The translations under genes and the position numbers were made by a program. This document shows, one piece after another, positions 50,074-59,408 of a stretch of DNA of 64,000 nt. The number at the start of each line of letters is the position of its first letter. Position 1 is the stretch's first letter. The notes under the pieces were generated by a model. That model had not been told where the DNA came from. It made no database searches and saw only the letters and a program-made list of their open reading frames with translations. The DNA lies in NCBI GenBank assembly GCA_905215055.1, contig CAJMOH010000003.1, positions 35,885 through 99,884 on the forward strand. Reading direction: 5' to 3'. Origin of the DNA: an uncultured bacterium (GTDB taxonomy: Bacteria; Bacillota; Clostridia; Oscillospirales; Acutalibacteraceae).

Positions 50074-52464
50074 CTAGCCGCTGGAGTAATAGGGGCCGGA
50101 AGGCGCCGGGGAAGCGCCGCTTTCCCCGCCGCTGGTCTCTCCACCAGAGCTGTCCTCCTCCCCGCTGGAGGCCTGGCTGCTGGAGGAGGAATCCTCCCCG
50201 GTGTAGGGCGTGTCGGGAATGTCGCTGCCCCGGTCCGGAACGGGCGTGGGAGCAGGCGTAGGCTCCTCAGCGGAGGATGCGTCCTGATCCTGGCTTTCCC
50301 CGCTCTGCGAGCTGGTCTCCTGCTGGGCCTGCTCCTCGGCGATTTCCTCGGCGGTTTTGACGATCTGACCGTCGTCGTCCACCTGGTTGCCGTTTTGGTC
50401 AAACTTGTTGCCGTCCTCGTCCCAGGTGTAGTAACCGAAATACTGGTCCAGAATATCCTTGGCCACGTTCTTTGCGTAGTCCCCGCTGTTGCCGTATTCC
50501 ATCATCACGGCGATGGCGATCTGGGGATCGTTGGCGGGGGCGTAGCAGATAAAGCTCAGGTTGGGCTCGGTGGGCTTGTTGCCGTTCTCGTCCGGCGTGG
50601 AGGTTTCGGCGGTGCCGGTCTTGCAGGCGATGGAAACGGGATAATTGGCGAACACGTCCGCCGCGATTCCCTGGGTGGCCACCATCTGCATGCCGGTCTG
50701 CACCACCCCCAGCACGTCGCTGGAGATGCCCGCGTCGTACAGCTCCGCCGGCTGGTACTCCTCGATGACGGTCTCGCCGGTGTAGTCGGTGATCTTATCC
50801 AGAAAATGGGTTTGCAGCCGCACGCCCCCGTTGGCGATGGTGGCGCACATGGCAGCCAGCTGAATGGGCGTGAACATGTTGTCCGCCTGGCCGATGGCCG
50901 CCTGAGGCGTGACGCCGTCGGTCCAGCTCACGCCGTGGTTTTCCCGGTACTCCTGGCGGTTGGACATGGTGCCGGTGGCCTCGCTCAGCTCCACGCCGGT
51001 GGTGGTACCCAATCCAAAATATTCCGCGTAAGGCACCAGCCGGTCAATGCCCAGCTCATAGCCCACATTACAGAAAAAGGTATTGCAGGAAACAGCCAAG
51101 CCCGTGTACACACTGCGGTAGGCGCCCCCGCCGCAGGTGCAGTGCAGCCTCAAATCCGCCAGCTCGTAATAGCCCGGGCAGAACACAGAGGTAGCCGCGC
51201 TGATAACCCCCTCCTGCAAGGCCGCCAGGGCCACCACCGGCTTGAACACCGAGCCCGGCACAAACACGCCCTGGAGCGCCCGGTTGAACAGGGGCTGCTC
51301 CTCGTCCTGGGCCAGCAGGTTTACATACTCGTTGTCCGAGCGGTACTGGTTCATGTCAAAGGTGGGATAGGAGGAGCAGGCCAGCACGCCGAAGTCCTCC
51401 ACATCCAGCACCACCACGGCCCCAGCAGTGCAGTCCTTGGCGTCGGTGTTGCCCTCTATATTTTTCGCCAAGGACAGGTTTGCCACCCGCTGCAGGTCCG
51501 AATCGATGGTGGTGACCACCGTGTTTCCCTCCTGGGGCGGCGTGGTGACAGAGGTGGTTTCCACCTCGCCGGTCTCGTCGGTGTAGATGGTCTCCTCGCC
51601 CCGAGAACCCCGCAACTCCTCCTCAAAGGCAGCCTCCAGTCCCGACTGCCCCCGGGTGTCCGTCCACTTGTAGCCGGACAGGTTGTCCTCCGAGCTGTAA
51701 GCCGTGCCGTTTTTCACGGCGGCGTCATACTGCTCGGCGGTGATGGCACCGGTATAGCCCACCACATGGGGGGCCAGAGAGCCGTCCTCTCCATAATAGC
51801 GGGTCACGGAAACCCGGGTCTCGATGCCGGGCCACTCCTGGGCGTGCTCGCTGATGACGCCCACCGTCTCGGCGGAGACGTCCTCGGCGATGACGTAGGG
51901 GTTGGTGCGGGAGAAGCCGTCCTGAGTCATGGAGTAGCGCACGGACACCACGTTGCGGGCGTCCTCCAGGGAATATCCCTGGCAGTCGTACTGCCGGGCC
52001 AGGGCGGTCATGCAGTCCTCCGCCGTGGCGTATTCCGCCAGCTCCAAAAACTCCTGAAGGGTGGCGATTTCACTGTCGCTGTCCTCTGTATATTGATAGG
52101 TGCCGTCCTCCGCCAAAACGATGGGCAGCCGGTCCCGCCACTCCTCATCCCGGGACTCCAGCAGGTCCAGCACCTGCAAAATGGTGGCGTTGCGGGCGCT
52201 GTAATCCATATCCAAAGCGTCGTAGACAATGTTGTAGCTGGTCCGGTTGCCCGCCAGCACATTTCCGTTCCGGTCCAGGATCTCCCCCCGGGCCGCGTCA
52301 ATTTGGATGGTGTCCGTTCGGTTGGAAAGGGAGAGCTGCTCAAACTCATCCCCCTGGAACACCTGCCACTGCACCAAACGCAGCTCATACACCACAAACA
52401 CCGCCAGCACCAGCAGGATGCAGGCGGCGGAGCGGCCGATTTTTCCGATTTTTGGCATTTTCAA
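50074..52464 (-). CDS. mrdA: Penicillin-binding protein 2 (elongation transpeptidase)
   Basis: A 796-residue class B PBP: membrane anchor (SAACILLVLAVFVVYELRLV), pedestal domain with RGEILDRNGNVLAGN, and transpeptidase domain with SxxK as PGSVFKPVV (near residue 403), SxN as AVSCNTFF (near 458) and KTG as CKTGTAETST (near 614). It cross-links side-wall peptidoglycan with the MreBCD elongasome encoded upstream. The last 100 residues form a Ser/Glu/Pro-rich tail outside the cell, not needed for catalysis. The start is the TTG at 52464 with AAAGGAGG eight bases upstream; the ATG two codons later is too far from it. Confidence 0.93.
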   Translation of the reverse strand: MKMPKIGKIGRSAACILLVLAVFVVYELRLVQWQVFQGDEFEQLSLSNRTDTIQIDAARGEILDRNGNVLAGNRTSYNIVYDALDMDYSARNATILQVLDLLESRDEEWRDRLPIVLAEDGTYQYTEDSDSEIATLQEFLELAEYATAEDCMTALARQYDCQGYSLEDARNVVSVRYSMTQDGFSRTNPYVIAEDVSAETVGVISEHAQEWPGIETRVSVTRYYGEDGSLAPHVVGYTGAITAEQYDAAVKNGTAYSSEDNLSGYKWTDTRGQSGLEAAFEEELRGSRGEETIYTDETGEVETTSVTTPPQEGNTVVTTIDSDLQRVANLSLAKNIEGNTDAKDCTAGAVVVLDVEDFGVLACSSYPTFDMNQYRSDNEYVNLLAQDEEQPLFNRALQGVFVPGSVFKPVVALAALQEGVISAATSVFCPGYYELADLRLHCTCGGGAYRSVYTGLAVSCNTFFCNVGYELGIDRLVPYAEYFGLGTTTGVELSEATGTMSNRQEYRENHGVSWTDGVTPQAAIGQADNMFTPIQLAAMCATIANGGVRLQTHFLDKITDYTGETVIEEYQPAELYDAGISSDVLGVVQTGMQMVATQGIAADVFANYPVSIACKTGTAETSTPDENGNKPTEPNLSFICYAPANDPQIAIAVMMEYGNSGDYAKNVAKDILDQYFGYYTWDEDGNKFDQNGNQVDDDGQIVKTAEEIAEEQAQQETSSQSGESQDQDASSAEEPTPAPTPVPDRGSDIPDTPYTGEDSSSSSQASSGEEDSSGGETSGGESGASPAPSGPYYSSG

Positions 52465-52498
52465 GAGGAGACCCTCCTTTCACGGGAAAACGGTTTTC

Positions 52499-53026
52499 TC
52501 ACAGCATGCTGTTGTCCCGGCTGGAGCGCAAAGCCTGGGAAAGCCCCCGGTTAAGCAGGTACAGCAGGGGCAGAAACAGCAGCGTGTAGCAATACTTGGG
52601 CAGATAGTGGTGGGTGAAGGCATAGGCCGGGTGAGAATACTGAAAAAAGTAGAGAAAAAACCACTGGGCGCACACCGTCAGTCCAATGGACCACACCCCT
52701 GTCAGCACAGCGGTGGCCAGGTTGCTCTGGAAATAGGCGCGGATCAAAAGGCTGATAAGAAAGCACAGCACCCCCAGCACCAGGGCGTGAAAGCCCAGGG
52801 TGCCGGAAAGCCCGAAGTCGCACAGCAGCCCTCCCACCACGCCAAAGGCCATGGCGGGGATTTCCCCCTCGAACATGGCGATGGAAATCACCGCCGGGAA
52901 CAGCAGCACCGGCCTGGCCCCCAAAATGGAGGGCAGCAGCCCCGGGGTCTCCTGAACCATAAACAGCACCAGCAGCTCCAGCGTATAGGCCAGATAGCGG
53001 ACCAGCTTGCTCACGTCGCCAATCAT
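52499..53026 (-). CDS. mreD: Rod shape-determining protein MreD
   Basis: A 175-residue membrane protein with about five hydrophobic segments (for example YTLELLVLFMVQETPG, FGVVGGLLCDFGL and LGVLCFLISLLIR), small and poorly conserved as usual for MreD. It links MreC with the rest of the elongation machinery. Identity rests on position: it overlaps mreC by four bases (ATGA) and precedes mrdA. Confidence 0.88.
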   Translation of the reverse strand: MIGDVSKLVRYLAYTLELLVLFMVQETPGLLPSILGARPVLLFPAVISIAMFEGEIPAMAFGVVGGLLCDFGLSGTLGFHALVLGVLCFLISLLIRAYFQSNLATAVLTGVWSIGLTVCAQWFFLYFFQYSHPAYAFTHHYLPKYCYTLLFLPLLYLLNRGLSQALRSSRDNSML

Positions 53027-53913
53027 TCGCCGTCCTCCTCGCCCTGGGGGTCCTCCTGGACCGGGATCTCCTCCCCGTCTCCGGCGCCGGGGAAGTCAAT
53101 GACCACAAACGCCTCCTGGACGTTGGTCAGGTCCTGATAGGGCTCCACCACGGCGTAATAGGAAATGTCGTTTTCCGATTTCTGCACGCTCTGCACCTGG
53201 CCAATAATCACATCCGCCGGATAGGCCCCGCCCACGCCGGAGGTGGTGATAATGTCTCCCGGCTGAATCTGGGTGTCGCTGGTGAGATAGTTCATCCGCA
53301 GCAACCCCGCGCTGGCGGAGGTGATGTCGCTGGAGATGACGCCGCTCTCCCCCCGGGCCGGAGCCACAGCGGACACGTTTACATCCTCGGACAGCAGGGT
53401 AGTCACCCGGCTGGTGGTGGCATAGGCCTGACTCACCACGCCTACCAGCCCCTGGCTGGTGATGACCGGGTCCCCCACCTCCACGCCGGCCAGGGTCCCC
53501 TGGTCGATGAAGAAGCCATAGAACATGTCGTTGGGGTCCCGCCCGATGACCGTGGCTGCCCGCAGGGTGTTCTCCGGCTGCTGCTCGGTAATCTCCAGCT
53601 GCTCCCGAAGCTGCTCGTTCTCCTGCTGGGTGTTCTCATAGTCCACCAGCTTTTCCCGCAGGTCCGCGTTCTCCTCTGTCAAACTGTTCACCATGTCCTT
53701 CAGCTCGTCCCGAGACAGGGCGTCCAGGTCCACAAACTCGGTAACAGCGCCTACGGCCTGGGTGCTCACGCTCTGCATGGGCGAGGTGGCAAACCCCAGC
53801 AGACTGGCCAAAAACGAGCCGCCCGCCGTGGCGGTATAGATAATCAGCCCCAAAAGCACCACCACCACAATGATGAGCACTTTAAAGGAGCTGGTTTTGA
53901 AAAAGTCCTTCAA
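53023..53913 (-). CDS. mreC: Rod shape-determining protein MreC
   Basis: A 296-residue membrane-anchored protein: one N-terminal segment (VLIIVVVVLLGLIIYTATAG), a coiled coil (ELKDMVNSLTEENADLREKL) and two beta-barrel domains with typical MreC motifs (TVIGRDPNDMFYGFFIDQGT, and GVVSQAYATTSRVTTLL). It connects MreB filaments to PBP2 outside the membrane. A short acidic tail (GEEIPVQEDPQGEEDGE) ends the protein. About 240 bases separate it from mreB; they contain hairpins but no gene. Confidence 0.93.
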   Translation of the reverse strand: MKDFFKTSSFKVLIIVVVVLLGLIIYTATAGGSFLASLLGFATSPMQSVSTQAVGAVTEFVDLDALSRDELKDMVNSLTEENADLREKLVDYENTQQENEQLREQLEITEQQPENTLRAATVIGRDPNDMFYGFFIDQGTLAGVEVGDPVITSQGLVGVVSQAYATTSRVTTLLSEDVNVSAVAPARGESGVISSDITSASAGLLRMNYLTSDTQIQPGDIITTSGVGGAYPADVIIGQVQSVQKSENDISYYAVVEPYQDLTNVQEAFVVIDFPGAGDGEEIPVQEDPQGEEDGE

Positions 53914-54154
53914 GACACAGCTCTCCTTCTCTGGATTTCCTTGCCAAAAGCCCCTGAAACGGTCCGGCTCCTTTCCCTGCCCCGGCCTGCGGCCGGCGCC
54001 GTCCAGACCTTTTCAAACAGGCCCTTAAAGCCAAATGCGGACTGCCAAGGTCCACCCCTGGCAGTCCTCATTCCTCCACTTCCCACGTCCGCCGGAAACA
54101 GGCTCCCGGCGGGCCGCCTCTGGAAAACTCCCCTTCTCCAGACGGCGGAATTCT
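53914..54154. other. mreB-mreC intercistronic stretch
   Basis: No gene is seen. A hairpin with arms GGACTGCCA / TGGCAGTCC lies near 54041-54069 without a T run, perhaps a processing or stability element. Confidence 0.45.
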
Positions 54155-55213
54155 TTACCTTCTCCGGCTGCGGCTGCGGTTTCTGGGCAGCTCTACCTCC
54201 AGGCTCTTGCCGGTACCCTCCACCACGCAGTCCAGAGGGCGCTCCGCCACATGGACGGGAATGCCTGTCTCCTGGCTCACCAGCTTGTCCAGGCCCCGGA
54301 GCAGGGCGCCGCCGCCGGTGAGCATAATGCCCCGGTCGATGATGTCCGCGGCCAGCTCGGGAGGCGTTTTTTCCAAGGTGTCCTTGATGGCGTCCACCAC
54401 AATCATCACGCTGTCGGCCAGGGCCTCCCGAACCTCGTCGGCGTGAATGGTCACGTTTTTGGGCAGGCCGTCCACCAGGTTCCGGCCCTTGATCTCCACA
54501 AAGGCGTTGATGGTCTCCTCGGTGGGGAAGGCCGAGCCGATCTTGATCTTGATCTCCTCGGCAGTGCGCTCACCGATGAGCAGGTTATACTTCTTCTTCA
54601 CATAGGTGACAATGGCCTCGTCAAACTTGTCGCCGGCCATGCGCACGGACACAGAGGTGACAATGTCTCCCAGGGAGATGACAGCCACCTCGGAGGTGCC
54701 GCCGCCAATGTCCACCACCATGCAGCCAGTGGGCTCTCCCACAGGCAGGCCCGCGCCAATGGCGGCCGCCATCGGCTCCTCAATCAAATCCACGTTGTTG
54801 GAGCCGGCCTGCCGGGCGGCGTCCTCCACGGCCCGGCGCTCCACCTCGGTGACGCCCGAGGGAATGCACACCACAATTCTGGGCCGGCTGAGGGTGCCGG
54901 ACTTCAGCGCCTTTTTGATGAAGTATTTCAGCATGGCCGCGGTCACGTCAAAGTCGGCGATGACGCCGTCCTTCAAGGGGCGCACCGCCACAATGGAGCC
55001 GGGAGTGCGGCCCAGCATCTCCTTGGCCTGCTTACCCACAGCCAGCACCTCGTCGGTGCGCACGTCCACAGCCACCACGGAGGGCTCCCGCATCACAATG
55101 CCCTTGCCCCGCATAAACACCAGTGTATTCGCAGTTCCCAAGTCAATGCCAATGTCCTTGGAAAACATGGTAAACATCGAAAAAAATCCAGAAAGAATCC
55201 CCTTTGCCGCCAT
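54155..55213 (-). CDS. mreB: Actin-like cell-shape protein MreB
   Basis: A 352-residue actin homologue that guides side-wall synthesis. Typical elements: KDIGIDLGTANTLVFMRGKG, the phosphate loop VVDIGGGTSEVAVISLG, the segment VRPLKDGVIADFDVT, and the adenosine loop GIMLTGGGALLRGLD. Fifteen extra residues (from MAAKG) stand before the usual start MFSKDIG; AAAGG before the ATG at 55213 supports this longer form, but a shorter one cannot be excluded. The end (LPRNRSRSRRR) is basic. Promoter at 55388-55416. Confidence 0.95.
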   Translation of the reverse strand: MAAKGILSGFFSMFTMFSKDIGIDLGTANTLVFMRGKGIVMREPSVVAVDVRTDEVLAVGKQAKEMLGRTPGSIVAVRPLKDGVIADFDVTAAMLKYFIKKALKSGTLSRPRIVVCIPSGVTEVERRAVEDAARQAGSNNVDLIEEPMAAAIGAGLPVGEPTGCMVVDIGGGTSEVAVISLGDIVTSVSVRMAGDKFDEAIVTYVKKKYNLLIGERTAEEIKIKIGSAFPTEETINAFVEIKGRNLVDGLPKNVTIHADEVREALADSVMIVVDAIKDTLEKTPPELAADIIDRGIMLTGGGALLRGLDKLVSQETGIPVHVAERPLDCVVEGTGKSLEVELPRNRSRSRRR

Positions 55214-55387
55214 AGCTACTCTGCCTTTCCAGCCCCGTGGGCCTCAAATTCTCAACAAAAAATACACAAGATTACCCTTTATAAAAAAAGCCCTTTGCTC
55301 TTATGGTTTCCCATTTTTGGCGGAATCACCCGCCCCCCGGGTCCAGCCACTGTTTTCCATCTGTTTGCCGGACGCCGCATCCACATT
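55214..55387. other. mreB leader
   Basis: About 170 bases of untranslated leader between promoter and gene; no recognisable element is seen. Confidence 0.4.
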
Positions 55388-55416
55388 ATTATAGCTTATT
55401 TCCCATCATTTCTCAA
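55388..55416 (-). promoter_or_regulatory. Promoter of mreB
   Basis: TTGAGA and TATAAT are 17 bases apart on the minus strand. Confidence 0.82.
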
Positions 55417-55502
55417 GGAGAAAGTTTACATAAACCTATAAAAACCAAAAAATCCTTATATATGCACCTTGACCGAGAAAGCTCTACAAGATATGCTGTT
55501 TC

Positions 55503-55952
55503 TCACGATTTTCCCGTACTTCCAAAGCCGCCCGCTCCCCGGCCGGTGGCAGAAAGCTCCTCCGCCTCCACCACGGGAAGCAGGCACACAGGCAAAACCA
55601 CCAGCTGGGCAACGCGCTCTCCCGGCTGGACGGCATAAGGCTCTTTCCCGTAATTTTGCAGAGGCACCACCAGTTCTCCCCGGTAGTCGCTGTCAATCAC
55701 ACCCACGCTGTTGGGCAGGGTAATCCCGTGCTTGACGCCCATGCTGCTGCGGGTAAACACCAGCCCCACGCAGCCCGCCGGGATCTCCGCCGCCAGCCCG
55801 GTGGGAAAGGCAAAGCTGTCCCCCGGCTCCAGCACCACCGGCTCCTGGACGCAAGCGCACAGGTCATAGCCCGCGCTGCCCGCTGTCTGCCGCTGGGGAA
55901 GCTGGGCCTGGGGCCGCAGCCGTTTCATCCGTAAAACCATCGTTTCGTCCAT
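55503..55952 (-). CDS. dut: dUTP diphosphatase
   Basis: A 149-residue trimeric-type dUTPase that hydrolyses dUTP to dUMP. All five motifs are visible: AGSAGYDLCA, RSSMG, GVIDSDYRGELVV, GERVAQLVVLP and RGAGGFGSTGKS (the flexible end that closes over the site). The ATG at 55952 follows AGGAGG after four bases; the longer frame to 56018 is unlikely. It stands alone between mreB and the U32 peptidase gene. Confidence 0.95.
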   Translation of the reverse strand: MDETMVLRMKRLRPQAQLPQRQTAGSAGYDLCACVQEPVVLEPGDSFAFPTGLAAEIPAGCVGLVFTRSSMGVKHGITLPNSVGVIDSDYRGELVVPLQNYGKEPYAVQPGERVAQLVVLPVCLLPVVEAEELSATGRGAGGFGSTGKS

Positions 55953-56083
55953 AGCGCCTCCTTGCTTTTGCGGGGAAGTTTTCCACATCCCCACTTTTCC
56001 ACAGCCGGAAAATCCCACGATTTCCGGCCTTGTCCCGGTTTTCTCACCTGGGTTTTAAACATTTTCCACCGAGTTTTCCACCG

Positions 56084-58150
56084 CTATTCCACGCCCCTGT
56101 GAAAAAGCCCCCGGGTGTAGTCAAATCCAGGAGTCTTGCCCCGAAAACAGGCGTCCAGAATCTCCCCGCATTCCACAGGGTTTTCCACCGTAAACCGAAC
56201 CACCCCGAAGTCCGCAGGGGCCAGCTCCCGCTCCAAGTCCCCCAGCCACTGGGGAACGGAGTTGAGCACCTCGATGTTTCTTCCGTCCCGGCACACCACC
56301 GGGAATTTTTTCCGCTTCCGGTCGGTCAGGCAACCGGGAGTTTTGCAGCCCAGGCATCCTTTGGGAGAATTGGCCAGAGGACAGTTGCGGGTCAGCATCA
56401 GGGGCGCCCGGCCGTACACCATCACGCCCCGAGGGAGACTGTCCCCCAAACGGGACAGTTCTCCGGCGGTCAGCTCCAAAGAAACCTCCGCGGTACGCAG
56501 GCCCAGTGTCCGAAAAAACTCCAGGCTGGCGGTATTGAAAATATTCAGGCCGAAGCTGCCGTGCAGCCCCGCTCCCAGCCTTCGGGCCAGGGCCACGGCT
56601 CCCAGGTTTCCACAGAGAAACTGGTCAAAGTCCGCGGCCATGCACTGTTCCATTTTTCGGACTGTCCGATTTTCCTCCCCGAAAAGCACCCTGGGAATGT
56701 CCAATAAAAGGGACAGATACCCTTCCTCCCTCAGTTGGATCAGCCGCTCCACCGGCGTCTCCAGGGGCAGGACGATTTCCCGGCAGGCCTTCGCCTGGGG
56801 GCACACCTGCTCCCAGCTGCGAAACTGAGCCCGCAGGGGCAGCGGCCCCTTCCGCAAGGGGTGGGCCTCAAAGCGCAGGGGCTTTTCCACGAAGGGAACG
56901 GCCGGCCGCTTCTGCCGGAGCTGGAGCAGCTTGTCCAAGGCCTCCCGGCGCAGGCCGTTTAAGACGGACACGCCGCAGGGCGCTCCCGCCTCCGGCACAG
57001 TGACGCTCTCCGCCCGGAAGGGGGTTCCCCCTGTCTTTCCCAGCTGCTGAACGCAGCGCTCCTGGGACAAGGGAGACAGCCCCTCCCCTGCCGGAGCAGC
57101 GGACACAGCCTGCCGTCCTTCCCGGTCTCGGGCGGTGAGAACCAGCTGTCCGTCCCGGCACTGTAAGTCCAGAAAAACGGACACTCTGGGGTTTTCTCCC
57201 CGGTACAGCCCCCGCAGGGAGGCAAACACCTTTTCCGTGGCCTGGGTCACATCCTCCTTCCGGCGCACGCCAAACATGGAAACGCCCCGCTCCCCGGTGA
57301 GGTACCCTTGGGTAAAGCCAGAGCGGGAAAACACCGCCTCCAGCTGATCCAGCAGGGCTTGGGGTACCTGCTCTCCATCGGCGGCACGGCGGCAGGCGGA
57401 CACCGCCGCGGCCACATATTCCGGCCGCTTCATCCGGCCCTCAATCTTGGCGGAGCACACGCCCGCCTGTTTCAGCTGTCCGATTTTTTGGACAAAGGAA
57501 AGGTCCTTCAGGGACAGGTCGTGGCCGGTGCCTCCCGGCGCGGCAAAGGGCAGGCGGCAGGGCTGGGCGCACAGGCCCCGGTTTCCGCTGCGGCCTCCCA
57601 GCATGGCACTGAACAGGCATTGCCCGGACACGGACATGCACAGCGCCCCGTGGACAAAGCTTTCCAGCTCAATGGGGCAGGCGGCGCTGACCTCTTCAAT
57701 TTCCTCCAAAGTCATCTCCCGGGCAAGCACCGCCCGGGACGCCCCCAGCTTCCACAGCAGCTTGACGCCCTCCGGAGTGTGAAGGCTCATCTGGGTAGAG
57801 GCGTGCAGGGGCAGCTGGGGCGCCCGCTGCCGCAGCAGGGAAAACAGCCCCAGATCCTGAACCAGCACCGCGTCCACCGGCAGGGAGCAGAGAAATTCCA
57901 GCAGCTCCAGGGCTGCCGGCAGCTCCTGGTCCTTTACCAAGGTATTCACTGTCACATGCACCCGGACGCCCCTGGCGCGGCAGAACCCCACCGCCTCCGC
58001 CAGCTGCTCCCGGGTAAAATTCTGGGCGTTGGCCCTGGCGCCAAAGGCGGGACCTCCCAGGTACACCGCGTCCGCCCCTGCGTACACCGCGGCCCGCAGC
58101 GCCTCCGGCCCGCCAGCGGGGGCTAAAATCTCAAACATTTCCCGGCTCAT
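56084..58150 (-). CDS. U32-family peptidase/hydroxylase-like protein
   Basis: A 688-residue protein. It opens with EILAPAGGPEALRAAVYAGA, has the U32 signature ELESFVHGALCMSVSGQC, a cysteine set (GLCAQPCRLPF), then a middle domain of DUF3656 type and a second, degenerate barrel. Another cysteine group lies near the C-terminus (CLGCKTPGCLTDR). U32 proteins include collagenase-like peptidases and RlhA, which hydroxylates 23S rRNA using prephenate and iron-sulfur. The full-length, two-part form here resembles RlhA-type proteins; the substrate is not shown. The start overlaps the stop of the zapA-like gene (ATGA). Confidence 0.85.
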   Translation of the reverse strand: MSREMFEILAPAGGPEALRAAVYAGADAVYLGGPAFGARANAQNFTREQLAEAVGFCRARGVRVHVTVNTLVKDQELPAALELLEFLCSLPVDAVLVQDLGLFSLLRQRAPQLPLHASTQMSLHTPEGVKLLWKLGASRAVLAREMTLEEIEEVSAACPIELESFVHGALCMSVSGQCLFSAMLGGRSGNRGLCAQPCRLPFAAPGGTGHDLSLKDLSFVQKIGQLKQAGVCSAKIEGRMKRPEYVAAAVSACRRAADGEQVPQALLDQLEAVFSRSGFTQGYLTGERGVSMFGVRRKEDVTQATEKVFASLRGLYRGENPRVSVFLDLQCRDGQLVLTARDREGRQAVSAAPAGEGLSPLSQERCVQQLGKTGGTPFRAESVTVPEAGAPCGVSVLNGLRREALDKLLQLRQKRPAVPFVEKPLRFEAHPLRKGPLPLRAQFRSWEQVCPQAKACREIVLPLETPVERLIQLREEGYLSLLLDIPRVLFGEENRTVRKMEQCMAADFDQFLCGNLGAVALARRLGAGLHGSFGLNIFNTASLEFFRTLGLRTAEVSLELTAGELSRLGDSLPRGVMVYGRAPLMLTRNCPLANSPKGCLGCKTPGCLTDRKRKKFPVVCRDGRNIEVLNSVPQWLGDLERELAPADFGVVRFTVENPVECGEILDACFRGKTPGFDYTRGLFHRGVE

Positions 58151-59034
58151 TTCTTCTCAAAAAAACTGACTAATCCTTCCTGCTCCAGTTCGTCCTCGTG
58201 GCGCAGGGGGTTCTTCCGTTTGCGGTGGGGCTGCTTGACTGCAGGGGCCTGCTCCTGGGGCTGGGCGCCCTCCAGAGAGAGCTGCTGGGGAGAGGCCGCC
58301 GCCCCCGCGGAGGCCGCCTGGGCCTTGGCCTGGTCCACCAGGCGCTTGGCCTCCTCCACGGCGCGCTTGGCGGCGTTAACTGTGGCCTGCCGGTCCTGCT
58401 CCGCCTTTTGGACCAGAGCCTCCTTTTCCTCCACCGCCAGCTTGAGAGCGGCGTTGTCCGCAGCCAGCTTTTCCAGCTCCTCCACCAGCTTTCCCTGCTG
58501 GGGAGAGGGCTCTGCCGCCTGGCGCAGCCTTCCGTTTTCCTCCTGAAGCAGCTCTATCTGCCGGCGCAGGGACTCCATCTGGGCGGCTTTTCCCGCCTCT
58601 TCCCGCAGGGCGGCGTTTTCGTCCTCCAGGGCGGTAAGCTTCTCCTCCAGGGCCTTGGCGTCCTGGGCCGCCTCCTGCAAGGCAGTGTTCTCCCGCTCCA
58701 GGGCCTGGATCCGCTCTCTGGTCTGGGGGGTGGGGCCGTTTTTAAGCATGTCCTCCCGTTCCTCCTGCCAAACCTCCGCTTCCACCTCCAGCTCGTCCAC
58801 CCGCTCCTGAAGCTCGTGACGGCGCTGGCCGTTTTTCTTGGCGTCATCGCAATAGCTTAGGGCGGCGGTGAGGGCGGCGGCCTCCCGGGTGATATAGGGA
58901 GAGGCAATCTGAATTTCCGTCATCAGCTCGCCCACCTCGCCGGCCAGGGCCTGCATATACTCGTCGCTTTCCTGGGTAATCAGCCCGCAGACCACCCCGT
59001 TGATTTCCAGCCGCACCCGCCGTTTTTCCATCAT
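58147..59034 (-). CDS. zapA: ZapA-like cell-division protein with long coiled-coil extension
   Basis: Residues 1-75 match ZapA (VRLEINGVVCGLITQESDEY, then a helix ending in TAALSYCDDAKK), which bundles FtsZ filaments. ZapA proteins are usually about 90-110 residues; here 295 residues follow in total, with a coiled coil (repeated LEEE/ALE patterns) and a Pro/Gln-rich, basic end (KQPHRKRKNPLRHEDELE) finishing in VSFFEKK. The ATG at 59034, eight bases after AAGGA, is preferred over the start at 59136. It is coupled to the U32 gene by an ATGA overlap. Confidence 0.78.
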   Translation of the reverse strand: MMEKRRVRLEINGVVCGLITQESDEYMQALAGEVGELMTEIQIASPYITREAAALTAALSYCDDAKKNGQRRHELQERVDELEVEAEVWQEEREDMLKNGPTPQTRERIQALERENTALQEAAQDAKALEEKLTALEDENAALREEAGKAAQMESLRRQIELLQEENGRLRQAAEPSPQQGKLVEELEKLAADNAALKLAVEEKEALVQKAEQDRQATVNAAKRAVEEAKRLVDQAKAQAASAGAAASPQQLSLEGAQPQEQAPAVKQPHRKRKNPLRHEDELEQEGLVSFFEKK

Positions 59035-59305
59035 CAAACCCATCCTTTCCCGAAGCCGCCCGGCGGCGGCTCTGCGTAAACCTATTATATTGCATAAACG
59101 CCGTTTCGGAAAGTCCTTTTCCTGGAATTTTCGCAAAAATGCTCCGCCGCCCCATTCCCGCGCCAGCTTTTTACCGGATTTTTATTGTATCCCGGGCCTT
59201 TCTGTGCTATGATATTGCATGAAAAACGGCCGGTTCCCCCAGGCGCTGTCAGCCATTTGTAAAGAATGTACAAATATCTGGCTTTAGCTTGGGGCTTTAT
59301 TGCGA

Positions 59306-59334
59306 TTGTTTTTCAGGCCATTTTAGTGTACAAT
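59306..59334 (+). promoter_or_regulatory. Promoter of glgP
   Basis: TTGTTT and TACAAT are 17 bases apart, about 75 bases before the ATG. Confidence 0.65.
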
Positions 59335-59408
59335 GCACATGGTAAACTTTGATAAAGTAAAAAAATTCATCATTTTTATGAACTTTCAATAATTTTGGAG
59401 GAATATCA

